The notes: a model not told the origin generated them from the letters alone. DNA of 7,441 nt from Syntrophaceae bacterium (GCA_014874425.1 JACWAG010000194.1:1-7441); one strand, 5' to 3'. Numbered from the stretch's first letter, positions 1 to 6,199 are shown. A program made the numbers and translations.

Positions 1-1426
1 AATTCTTGATCCAAACATTTATTGTACCCTCCTCAGGACTCGCCTCTATCGCGTTTAGCAACAAATTGATAACAGCTTGTTCCAGCTTCGCTGAGTCCAC
101 TTCCATTGGACAAATGATCCGGGCATAATGTTCGATTATCTTGACGTTCTTTTCCTGGGCCTTGGCTTCTAACAGACCAACACAACTTCCAACCACGGCG
201 GAAAGATTTGTCGGTCCCCTATTCACTGTCATTGGACGGGCCGTATCAAGTAACTGACGGAGGATCTCTTCCAGCCGGGAAACCTCATTGACCGTAATTT
301 CCAGACGTCTACGATCATAGCCGTCAAGTTCGAGCTTCCTTTCCAAGATTTGCAGATTCATCTTGATAGAAGACAGAGGATTTCTGATTTCATGCGAGAG
401 AGACGCTGAAAGATGCCCCACATAAGCCATCCGCTCGTTTTCCCTAACCTTGGTTTCCATGGAAACACGCTCACTAATGTCACGGCAAATCCCTATGATT
501 ACCGGTCCATCCCCTAAGTCGGCAAGCCTTGCCCTGACTTCTCTGTACGCTTTGTCTCGAGGCTCCTTGGCCAGAATGTACTGTACTGGTCCAGGACCTG
601 GTCTGCCATTAAGAATTTCCAAATATGCATTTAGAAGGTCTTCGCGGGATTCATCCGCCACAAAATCCGCAAAAGGCTTCCCTATTACATCTTTTAGCAC
701 CGCTCTATGCATTGAGCAGAAAGCGCTGTTGGCAAAAATGATCCGCTGGTTCTGAATGACAAAATATCCGTCATTTATTCCCTCTACAAGTGTCTTGTAG
801 CGATGTTTACTCGATGCGAGTTCCGCTGTCCGGACACTTATGGCGTGTTCGAGATTTTTTGCGTGTCTCCTTATGGACAATTCATGCATGAGCTGGTAAT
901 GGTCCGAGAACCTGTGAATGGTATAGGACAGGCAAGCGTTTATTGGCTCCACCGACATTGCGAGGAGACTGAAACGGCCTTGGGCTCGAAGGCGTTCCAA
1001 AACAACGAGCCTGAACAGTTCAAAAGCCTTCTGGACATCTGAGAGTGAGAAACCGGCCTTTAATCTCTTTTCAGTAATAAAATCAATGAATTTCTGTATC
1101 CGATCCAATCTGCCGGACGATATATATTCCAGATTTGCGTCGAAAGCTTCGGAAACCGTTCCCATCAATTCATTTCTAGTACTTCTTAGGTATGACGGTG
1201 AGAGTATCGACAACCTGTCCACCCATTCTTGCACTATATTGGTAGTCTCAGATTTTAGCCAATCAAGGAAGGTTTCTGTTACAGGCGTCCAGACATAAAC
1301 AAGTGATTCATTAAGAAATGGGGGTTTGGAAGCAACTGTTCCCGATACATCAGGTTTGGCCCCATTAGTACTTTTCCACCTGTGTTTTGCAGTTGAATCG
1401 TCTATGATTTCATCAGGGTTTGTCAT
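1..1426 (-). CDS. Soluble sensor histidine kinase with RsbR-type N-terminal domain and PAS domain (partial, C-terminus off the window)
   Basis: The frame is open from an ATG at 1426 to the window edge, giving 475 complete codons without a stop. Residues about 45-178 are all-helical and resemble the RsbRD_N (RsbT co-antagonist) input domain, including the run KRLKAGFSLSDVQKAFELFR near 120-139. A helical linker (178-208) leads to a PAS domain (about 210-320) that starts YKTLVEGINDGYFVIQ. The dimerisation and phosphoacceptor helix carries SLSHEIRNPLSSIK with His345, and the ATPase N-box is NLLLNAIEAS near 454-463; the G boxes lie beyond base 1. No signal peptide or membrane segment is visible, so it should sense a cytoplasmic cue and autophosphorylate His345. 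A partner response regulator is not visible and may lie beyond base 1. The start is uncertain: the ATG has no good ribosome binding site, and the frame stays open upstream of it. Family assignment is firm; the ligand is unknown. Confidence 0.93.
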   Translation of the reverse strand, partial: MTNPDEIIDDSTAKHRWKSTNGAKPDVSGTVASKPPFLNESLVYVWTPVTETFLDWLKSETTNIVQEWVDRLSILSPSYLRSTRNELMGTVSEAFDANLEYISSGRLDRIQKFIDFITEKRLKAGFSLSDVQKAFELFRLVVLERLRAQGRFSLLAMSVEPINACLSYTIHRFSDHYQLMHELSIRRHAKNLEHAISVRTAELASSKHRYKTLVEGINDGYFVIQNQRIIFANSAFCSMHRAVLKDVIGKPFADFVADESREDLLNAYLEILNGRPGPGPVQYILAKEPRDKAYREVRARLADLGDGPVIIGICRDISERVSMETKVRENERMAYVGHLSASLSHEIRNPLSSIKMNLQILERKLELDGYDRRRLEITVNEVSRLEEILRQLLDTARPMTVNRGPTNLSAVVGSCVGLLEAKAQEKNVKIIEHYARIICPMEVDSAKLEQAVINLLLNAIEASPEEGTINVWIKN

Positions 1427-1478
1427 GAGGCGCCGCCAACAATGGAGGTAGTCCGTTCCTGTTAAACTCCTTGAAAAT

Positions 1479-1507
1479 ATTATACCTAGCCCTTGTCGGG
1501 ATTCATG
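1479..1507 (-). promoter_or_regulatory. Candidate promoter for the histidine kinase gene
   Basis: In the 138-bp gap between the TetR stop and the kinase start, the minus strand has an exact TATAAT (1479-1484). The best -35 match is poor (ATGAAT at 1501-1506 with a 16-bp spacer). A 6-bp inverted repeat, CCTTGT (1491-1496) and ACAAGG (1519-1524), flanks the -35 area and could be a regulator site. An AAGGAG (1467-1472) lies just downstream but is about 40 nt from the ATG, too far to serve it directly. Sequence match only; no functional proof. Confidence 0.35.
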
Positions 1508-1564
1508 TTAGGGGGATTACAAGGCGGCCCCCTCTTCGCAATAATTTATTCTACAAACCGTTTC

Positions 1565-2197
1565 TCAGCTATCGGATTCTTTTGTCGCCAGAACACCCTG
1601 GAGGAATATTTGGGCGCATTCCTCGCTCAGGGCGTCAACCGTTACAAATTCCATCCTTTTCATGACGTTCTTGTATATTGCAAGATTCGAAATCATAGCC
1701 TGATAACAAAAGATTATCGTTCTGGGGTCCATTTTACGGAACACACCCTCATCGACTCGCTTGGTCACATAATCAGCCAAGTAGCTTATCATGAGAGTGT
1801 CCTTTTCATGAAAATGCTTTTGATGAAAACTGTCTTCTCTGAGTCTGGCATACATTAGAATCTTGAAGATTTCCCGATCTTCCCGATTCGCAGTATGTTT
1901 GAGTATGTGATAGGCAAACGCTTTAAAAACCCCAAAATCGTCTTTTCGCTCCATCGGCCCAACTAGATCTCGATCCATTGGGTGTGACCTGTAGGCGGTT
2001 TCAGCTATGGCTTCATAGATATTTCGTTTAGAACCAAAGAGCTGGATGACACGTGGTCGGCTGATCCCAACCATTGCAGCGATGTCATCCAATGTTACTT
2101 CGGCGAACCCTCCCCTTGCGAAGAGAGACCTTGCAGCGGCAAGCACTTGTGTCTTGCGATCTTCCGATGAAAGTTTTTTCTGTCTCATAATTCTCAA
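1565..2197 (-). CDS. TetR/AcrR-family transcriptional repressor
   Basis: The 210-residue protein has the usual TetR layout. An N-terminal three-helix DNA-binding domain covers about residues 13-62, with the helix-turn-helix running through TLDDIAAMVGIS and RPRVIQLFGSKRNIY. A helical ligand-binding and dimerisation domain fills the rest (about 75-205). The recognition helix RPRVIQLFGS replaces the more common (K/R)xxLYxHFxS pattern, so operator preference cannot be transferred from a known member. I prefer the TTG start at 2197 because AAAGGG at 2205-2210 sits 7 nt upstream; the ATG at 2188 (207 residues) is the alternative and has only a weak GAG in front. The gene is 234 bp downstream of the PyrD-PyrK fusion and probably has its own promoter and operator in that gap. 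The targets may be itself and a neighbour, which is inference; the ligand is unknown. Confidence 0.93.
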   Translation of the reverse strand: MRIMRQKKLSSEDRKTQVLAAARSLFARGGFAEVTLDDIAAMVGISRPRVIQLFGSKRNIYEAIAETAYRSHPMDRDLVGPMERKDDFGVFKAFAYHILKHTANREDREIFKILMYARLREDSFHQKHFHEKDTLMISYLADYVTKRVDEGVFRKMDPRTIIFCYQAMISNLAIYKNVMKRMEFVTVDALSEECAQIFLQGVLATKESDS

Positions 2198-2204
2198 TGC
2201 TAAA

Positions 2205-2210
2205 CCCTTT
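2205..2210 (-). promoter_or_regulatory. Ribosome binding site deciding the TTG start of the TetR gene
   Basis: AAAGGG on the minus strand lies 7 nt before the TTG at 2197 but 16 nt before the ATG at 2188. The spacing favours the TTG. Confidence 0.5.
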
Positions 2211-2230
2211 CTATATTAGGCGTGAACGTT

Positions 2231-2280
2231 TTACTTAACTGACCAGTAAGTTATCGCCCTCGGCATTTTTTTACTTACCT
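2231..2280. repeat. Two copies of TTACTTAMCT, 40 bp apart
   Basis: TTACTTAACT (2231-2240) and TTACTTACCT (2271-2280) differ at one base and start exactly 40 bp apart, close to four helical turns. The first copy is the left arm of the palindrome described at 2233-2251. The second lies at the predicted transcription start of the TetR promoter. They could be two operator half-sites bound on the same DNA face, but a chance match in AT-rich DNA is possible. Confidence 0.4.
2233..2251. promoter_or_regulatory. Candidate TetR operator (imperfect palindrome)
   Basis: The plus strand reads ACTTAACTG-AC-CAGTAAGT. The core ACTG-ac-CAGT (2238-2247) is a symmetric inverted repeat, and the flanks (ACTTA / AAGT) extend the symmetry with one extra base on the left. 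It lies 36-54 bp upstream of the TTG start of the TetR gene, within the predicted leader. Small palindromes just upstream of their own gene are typical TetR-family operators; assigning it to this protein is inference. Confidence 0.5.
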
Positions 2281-2286
2281 AGTTTC

Positions 2287-2315
2287 ATATTAATCCTATA
2301 AAGAATCAAAGTCCA
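2287..2315 (-). promoter_or_regulatory. Candidate sigma-70-type promoter of the TetR gene
   Basis: The minus strand carries TGGACT (2310-2315, 4 of 6 to TTGACA), a 17-bp spacer and TAATAT (2287-2292, 4 of 6 to TATAAT). The predicted start falls near 2279, inside the second TTACTTA copy and upstream of the palindrome, so a bound repressor would block it. The rest of this gap (about 2316-2431) is AT-rich with no gene and no convincing terminator for the gene upstream. Confidence 0.4.
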
Positions 2316-2431
2316 CTGATCACAAAAACCAGGACCAATGGTATCACTTACTCTTTATCTAATAATAATTTGAAAAGTTATTTAATGAATTTAATAGAAT
2401 AATCTAAGCGTACTATTCGAATCTCATAAGG

Positions 2432-4105
2432 TCAATTACTGAAAGGAAAGACAGGACCGTCGATGCAAGACCGTAAACCATTTTCCGTGCCGCAACTTCC
2501 GCACAAGCCAATCCCACATTTCATAACATCTTCTCTGGCTATATATACCTCTTTTGGATCTACAAATCTCGAAAAAAAATCACCAGCCCTTTTCATCATA
2601 TCATAAGGGCCACAGATATACACTCTAAAAGCCCTAATTCCCAGGTCGGGCACGCAAAATTCCCGTTCTAGCGACTCGAATACAGCTCCGGGCTCACCTG
2701 GCTTGTCTATAGAAATCCGTGCGTTCGGAGCTATGCATTCAATTTCTGAAACAAACCATTCCTCAAGCGGTTGAGAAAATCCGAAAAATGCCTTGATAAT
2801 ATTTTTGGGCCACTTCATCGCAGCCAACAGAATCGGAGCCACCCCTGTGCCTCCCCCCAGAACCAAGAGTTCGTTCTTTTCATTGGGGACTTGAAAGCCC
2901 TTGCCATAAGGGCCGCGACAATATATTTCGGCGCCTTCTTCGAGCGCTGAAAGTTTTTCTGTGAAGGGACCAACGGACCTGATCAAATATACAGGTTTTA
3001 GGTCACTCATGGGCGAGAATGGCTTTTCTCCAACTTCAGGGATGCGAAGGAAAAAGAACTGGCCGGGATCACATTTGGGGCCTTTATCAAGTTCAAGTCT
3101 GAACATGTTGGCGGCGATCCTTTTATTGCTTGCGACTCGTGTCCGGAAATATCTAGTCATCCCCGTCTTAGGGCCAAATGTTATAATCCTCCGCCCATCT
3201 TTGCCTTCTCCCGCAGGACTTGCAACCCATCTAAAAAACTTTTTGATCTGCGGCGTTGTCATCCCAGCCAAGTTAGACCCAATTGCAAAATAGCTGGCGC
3301 CTGCTCTACGATAAGCATCAACATCCCACGGTGAAGCAATGCCTCCAGACGCGATGATCGGTAAATCAACCTGTGACGAAACCTCTCTCACCAACTTTAA
3401 GCCTATCGGTTTTACCGCGGCCCCGGAAATCCCGCCGACTACATTTGATAAAATTGGGTTTCCATAATCATCAACCGCTATGCCGGGTCCAACTGTGTTT
3501 ATCAATGACAGTCCACTTGCTCCGGCGCTTTGGCACACTTTTGCCATTTCGATGATGTTTGTAATATTGGGGGACAATTTCGGCACTATCGGCTTTTGCA
3601 AACGATCACAAAGCAACCCCACGATCTTCCCTACCATGACAGGGTCCGTCCCAACACTTAATCCAGCGGTCTTGACATGAGGACACGACAAATTAAGTTC
3701 AAAAGCGTCAGCGACATCGTTAAGAATAACCGCGCACTCAAGAAATTCGTCTGGGTCGCTGCCCATTATTGACACGAGCAACGGCTTTCGAGCATGAAGA
3801 GGAAGTAACGATCTCATTGCCTCAGCAAAGTTGGCAGCGCCCGGATTGGCCAAACCCACCGCGTTTATAAAACACCCTGGGTGATACTCGTGAACAACTG
3901 GTTCCCTATACCCAGGGCGTGGAATCAGACTCAGCGTCTTTGTGGTTAAAAAACCAATTTCCTCAACTTCCCGAGCGATTCTGGCAAGCACGGATGGGGA
4001 AGTGGAAACGACGCCTGAAGGGATTGTAAAAGGGTGTTGGACTGAAAAGAGTTTCGGCCGGTCGATGTTTTGACCGCAATTCGGCGTGTTAAAGTCTGAT
4101 TTCAT
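2432..4105 (-). CDS. PyrD-PyrK fusion: class 1B-like dihydroorotate dehydrogenase joined to its FAD/NAD/2Fe-2S electron-transfer module
   Basis: One 557-residue chain joins two proteins that are normally separate. Residues about 15-305 form an FMN TIM barrel of the PyrD class 1 type: Lys56 in TTKT, Asn81 in NAVGLAN, NLSC with catalytic-type Cys141, Lys176 in KLSPN, Asn203 in LINT, and FMN phosphate-binding GGI (254-256) and AIGSN. Residues about 315-557 match PyrK: an FAD-domain KPFS (361-364), NAD-domain GGGTGVAPI (417-425), CGP (498-500), and a C-terminal 2Fe-2S motif with Cys530, 535, 538 and 547. The expected reaction is oxidation of dihydroorotate to orotate in pyrimidine synthesis, passing electrons via FMN, the cluster and FAD to NAD. 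Three points deviate from canonical enzymes: His143 where class 1 enzymes have an orotate-binding Asn, Lys361 where PyrK usually has Arg, and only eight residues between the last two cluster cysteines. No other pyr gene is nearby, so the substrate should be treated as likely but unproven. GGAGG (4117-4121) lies 11 nt before the ATG, and the nlpD-like gene ends 26 nt upstream. Confidence 0.9.
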   Translation of the reverse strand: MKSDFNTPNCGQNIDRPKLFSVQHPFTIPSGVVSTSPSVLARIAREVEEIGFLTTKTLSLIPRPGYREPVVHEYHPGCFINAVGLANPGAANFAEAMRSLLPLHARKPLLVSIMGSDPDEFLECAVILNDVADAFELNLSCPHVKTAGLSVGTDPVMVGKIVGLLCDRLQKPIVPKLSPNITNIIEMAKVCQSAGASGLSLINTVGPGIAVDDYGNPILSNVVGGISGAAVKPIGLKLVREVSSQVDLPIIASGGIASPWDVDAYRRAGASYFAIGSNLAGMTTPQIKKFFRWVASPAGEGKDGRRIITFGPKTGMTRYFRTRVASNKRIAANMFRLELDKGPKCDPGQFFFLRIPEVGEKPFSPMSDLKPVYLIRSVGPFTEKLSALEEGAEIYCRGPYGKGFQVPNEKNELLVLGGGTGVAPILLAAMKWPKNIIKAFFGFSQPLEEWFVSEIECIAPNARISIDKPGEPGAVFESLEREFCVPDLGIRAFRVYICGPYDMMKRAGDFFSRFVDPKEVYIAREDVMKCGIGLCGSCGTENGLRSCIDGPVFPFSN

Positions 4106-4131
4106 ATAATATTAAGCCTCCACGATACCAT

Positions 4132-4854
4132 CTAATGCCGTGAACCCAAAAACTTGATAGGGTTCGTCGGCCTTGCGTGGGATCTCACCTCAAAATAGAG
4201 CGTCGGGTCTTTCGTCTTTTGTGATCCAGCCAGAGCGCCGATAACCTGATTCCTGGAAACCTTGTCCCCTACTATTACGGTCGTCTCGTTCAAATGAGCA
4301 TAAACAGTAACCAACCCGTCAGAGTGATCTATCAAGACCACCTTTCCCAAACCAGGGATCTCCCCGACGTGGCCGACTTTACCAACCTCAGCGGCCCTGA
4401 CTTTTGCTCCAAACGTCCCTTCTATTGTAATTCCATTTCGACGCACAGCGTCACCACTCCCAAACCCCTGGATCACCTTTCCAGAGATGGGCCAGGCGAG
4501 CTTTGAATCAGATTGTTCATCCCTTTCTACGGTAGGCTTCACTTCCAGAACCTTCTCAGCGGCCCGTTCAGTGATACGACCCGGAATAAGCAATCTTTCC
4601 CCTTCTTTTATGACATATGGCTTGTCAAGGTTGTTCGCCTGTGCAAGATCCTGGACATTTAAGTTATACTGGCGCGCTATTCCTGACATTGTTTCATCCT
4701 TGGCCACCATATGATACAGGAATTTGGCGCTTGATGGAGCTTCAGTCCGTTCAATGACACCACCCACTTTGGGCCAGTCGGCTCCTCTCCTGACGCAACC
4801 GGCCTGTATTACCACTAGTCCTATAATAAACAGTGAATTAAGAATTATACGCAA
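4132..4854 (-). CDS. NlpD/EnvC-like lipoprotein with LysM and catalytically degenerate M23 (LytM) domain
   Basis: The 240-residue protein starts with a lipoprotein signal (hydrophobic run, then VIQAGC with lipidated Cys20). One LysM peptidoglycan-binding domain follows (about 47-91, YHMVAKDETMSGIARQYNLN to LLIPG). After a charged linker comes an M23/LytM domain (about 119-237). The zinc site is mostly lost: the HxxxD motif is replaced by RNGITIEG (139-146) and the HxH motif by LYFEVR (219-224), leaving only His187 in YAHL. Such domains in NlpD and EnvC do not cut peptidoglycan; they activate amidases for daughter-cell separation. The same role is inferred here. The start is a TTG: an in-frame stop lies two codons upstream and no other start fits the signal peptide. 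It sits 87 bp after pcm and 26 bp before the PyrD-PyrK gene, probably co-transcribed. nlpD is the closest name, but orthology is not shown. Confidence 0.88.
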   Translation of the reverse strand: MRIILNSLFIIGLVVIQAGCVRRGADWPKVGGVIERTEAPSSAKFLYHMVAKDETMSGIARQYNLNVQDLAQANNLDKPYVIKEGERLLIPGRITERAAEKVLEVKPTVERDEQSDSKLAWPISGKVIQGFGSGDAVRRNGITIEGTFGAKVRAAEVGKVGHVGEIPGLGKVVLIDHSDGLVTVYAHLNETTVIVGDKVSRNQVIGALAGSQKTKDPTLYFEVRSHARPTNPIKFLGSRH

Positions 4855-4866
4855 AGTTATTCAACA

Positions 4867-4884
4867 ATTGGTGTCCGGACCAAT
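4867..4884. repeat. Perfect 6-bp inverted repeat in the pcm to nlpD-like gap
   Basis: ATTGGT (4867-4872) and ACCAAT (4879-4884) flank GTCCGG; the centre also contains the palindrome GTCCGGAC (4873-4880). In the minus-strand transcript the hairpin would end 12 nt before the TTG start of the nlpD-like gene, where a ribosome binding site is expected but no good one is seen. No T-tract follows, so it is not a classic terminator. It could tune translation or be a protein site; both are inference. Confidence 0.4.
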
Positions 4885-4941
4885 CAGCAAGTCCTCAGAT
4901 TAGAACGACAGGGCGTGAACCAACCTGCCAATGGTCAGACA

Positions 4942-5613
4942 TCAGGGTTCAGACCAGCCATATTCTCCAACCAAATCAACAAACCTGCAGTCAAGAAAAT
5001 CCCTGGCCCTTTTAACACCACCAATTTTTTCCACGACTTTAAGAGTTTGTGAGAACCTGTCGCCAACAGGGATCACTAGACGACCACCCTCGGCAAGTTG
5101 ATCAAAGAGAGGAGCTGGGATGCCCGGCGCTCCAGCAGTTACCATAATGGCGTCATAAGGCGATTCATCAGGCCAGCCTTTAGTGCCATCCGCAATTACA
5201 AACGTTATATTATTCAAACCGCATTCAACCGTGTTTAACCTTGCCATTTCGGAGAGTTCCGGTATGCGCTCTACCGTATAAACCCAGTTGGCGAGTTTTG
5301 CCAAGATCGCGGCCTGGTACCCAGATCCCGTGCCAAGTTCGAGGACTTTCTCATTACCTGTCAACCGGAGAAGTTGCGTCATTATGGCAACCATATAAGG
5401 TTGACTAATGGTCTGACCAAACCCGATCGGCAAAGGGCAGTCGTCATAAGAACGGTTTTGATGGGTCCTTACGGCAAAGATGTGTCTCGGAATCTCACGC
5501 ATCGCAGCGAGGACTCGTTGGTCTGAGACACCACGCGCCTCGATTTGCCTTCGGACCATGAGTTCGCGGGCTTGCTCAAAGCTGGAACTGAGATCCACGT
5601 CACTTACTCTCAA
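4942..5613 (-). CDS. pcm: Protein-L-isoaspartate O-methyltransferase
   Basis: This cytosolic repair enzyme uses S-adenosylmethionine to methylate isoaspartyl residues formed in ageing proteins, allowing them to return to aspartate. The 223-residue chain has the full set of family motifs: FGQTISQPYMVAIM (65-78), the SAM-binding motif I VLELGTGSGYQAAILA (90-105), YTVERIPEL (112-120), DAIMVTAGAP (154-163), LAEGGRLVIPVG (173-184) and the C-terminal CRFVDLVGEYGW (209-220). Length is close to the usual 205-225 residues. The start is given as TTG at 5613, just 6 nt after the stop of the upstream gene; the ribosome binding site is weak (GATGAG overlapping that stop), which suggests translational coupling. 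Starts a few codons further in, such as GTG at codon 6, are possible. Next to the nlpD-like gene it repeats the pcm-nlpD adjacency seen in gammaproteobacteria. Confidence 0.96.
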   Translation of the reverse strand: MRVSDVDLSSSFEQARELMVRRQIEARGVSDQRVLAAMREIPRHIFAVRTHQNRSYDDCPLPIGFGQTISQPYMVAIMTQLLRLTGNEKVLELGTGSGYQAAILAKLANWVYTVERIPELSEMARLNTVECGLNNITFVIADGTKGWPDESPYDAIMVTAGAPGIPAPLFDQLAEGGRLVIPVGDRFSQTLKVVEKIGGVKRARDFLDCRFVDLVGEYGWSEP

Positions 5614-5619
5614 AGGTAC

Positions 5620-6138
5620 TCATCGACCATTAGGGGTATATGAATTGGCGGGAGGCAAATTTGGTGGCTCCCCGGCCGGATTCTGCGGAGCTACAGGCTG
5701 AACCTCAGGAGATTTGCCCCCATACGTGGCCGGCGACGTTGGAAAAAGTTTACTATCGAGATATCCTGAGAACTGGTCCCAGACACTCGACGGAAAACTC
5801 AGCGCCCAGTCAATTGCTCCGGAGACCATCTTACCAGGAGAACTACCGTCGTAATACGGGTTATTGTATTCGGGATACGCGTAATTTGGCCATCCTGGGG
5901 CGTTTGATTGGGATTGGGGCTGTAAGGGCTGACCTGAACCAGATCCCGCCTGAGGTACGATCGGCGCGTGGTTGACAGCATTAGGTGAATCGCCTTGCTG
6001 GGGCGCCTGCGATCCAATTCCCGAGGCATAACCGCCAGAACCATGCTGAGATCCTGCAACCTGCGCTAAACCCTGGGAAATGATTATGGTAGACATCATG
6101 ATTGTTAAAATAATTATCATGTTTTTTCGCGCGATCAT
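5620..6138 (-). CDS. Secreted low-complexity Pro/Gly/Ser/Gln-rich protein, function unknown
   Basis: I do not recognise this 172-residue protein. It begins with a clear signal peptide (MIARKN then a hydrophobic run, likely cleavage after GLA at residue 25). Residues 26-80 are rich in Gly, Ser, Gln and Pro and probably disordered. A tyrosine-rich patch (YAYPEYNNPYYDG, 86-98) leads to the only ordered-looking segment, about 102-134, which contains SGAIDWALSFPSSVWDQF. The tail (135-172) is again Pro/Gln/Asn-rich. No cysteine is present, so it is neither a lipoprotein nor disulfide-bonded. The start is secure: GGAGGAG (6144-6150) lies 5 nt before the ATG, the strongest ribosome binding site in the window. 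It ends 6 nt before pcm, so both are probably made from one transcript. A periplasmic or surface role is inference from the signal peptide and envelope neighbours. Confidence 0.85.
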   Translation of the reverse strand: MIARKNMIIILTIMMSTIIISQGLAQVAGSQHGSGGYASGIGSQAPQQGDSPNAVNHAPIVPQAGSGSGQPLQPQSQSNAPGWPNYAYPEYNNPYYDGSSPGKMVSGAIDWALSFPSSVWDQFSGYLDSKLFPTSPATYGGKSPEVQPVAPQNPAGEPPNLPPANSYTPNGR

Positions 6139-6143
6139 GGCGT

Positions 6144-6150
6144 CTCCTCC
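6144..6150 (-). promoter_or_regulatory. Strong ribosome binding site of the secreted 172-residue protein
   Basis: GGAGGAG on the minus strand, 5 nt before the ATG at 6138. It fixes this start over the internal ATG seven codons in, and contrasts with the weak sites of the next two genes. Confidence 0.7.
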
Positions 6151-6170
6151 ATGAAAATTCTTTGGACAGA

Positions 6171-6199
6171 CAAATAGAACGAACCGTCAATAATTTCAA
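6171..6199 (-). promoter_or_regulatory. Candidate promoter for the secreted protein-pcm-nlpD-pyrDK unit
   Basis: On the minus strand TTGAAA (6194-6199, 5 of 6 to consensus) is followed after 17 bp by TATTTG (6171-6176, 3 of 6). This would start transcription near 6164, giving a short leader with the strong ribosome binding site. The 177-bp gap it sits in also holds a TCACA-N6-TGTGA inverted repeat (6257-6272) and two GCGAC copies 12 bp apart (6235-6239, 6247-6251), which may be regulator sites. Motif match only. Confidence 0.3.

Noticed and set aside
450..1298. Open plus-strand frames opposite the histidine kinase
   Set aside because: They lie antisense to a frame with clear PAS and kinase motifs, and their translations show no recognisable domains.
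1508..1540. AGGGGG/CCCCCT hairpin after the TetR gene as a terminator
   Set aside because: The stem is only 6 bp with a 12-nt loop, and no T-tract follows on the minus strand.
1493..1858. A 121-codon plus-strand frame overlapping the TetR gene
   Set aside because: Most of it is antisense to the TetR coding sequence; no ribosome binding site or family motif supports it.
828..4880. GTCCGGAC occurring twice (828-835 and 4873-4880)
   Set aside because: An 8-bp palindrome shared between a coding sequence and a gap is easily chance; flanking bases differ.
5799..6199. Two further minus-strand frames overlapping the secreted protein gene
   Set aside because: They are out-of-frame readings of the same low-complexity DNA. 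The chosen frame has the strong ribosome binding site and a signal peptide; these do not.
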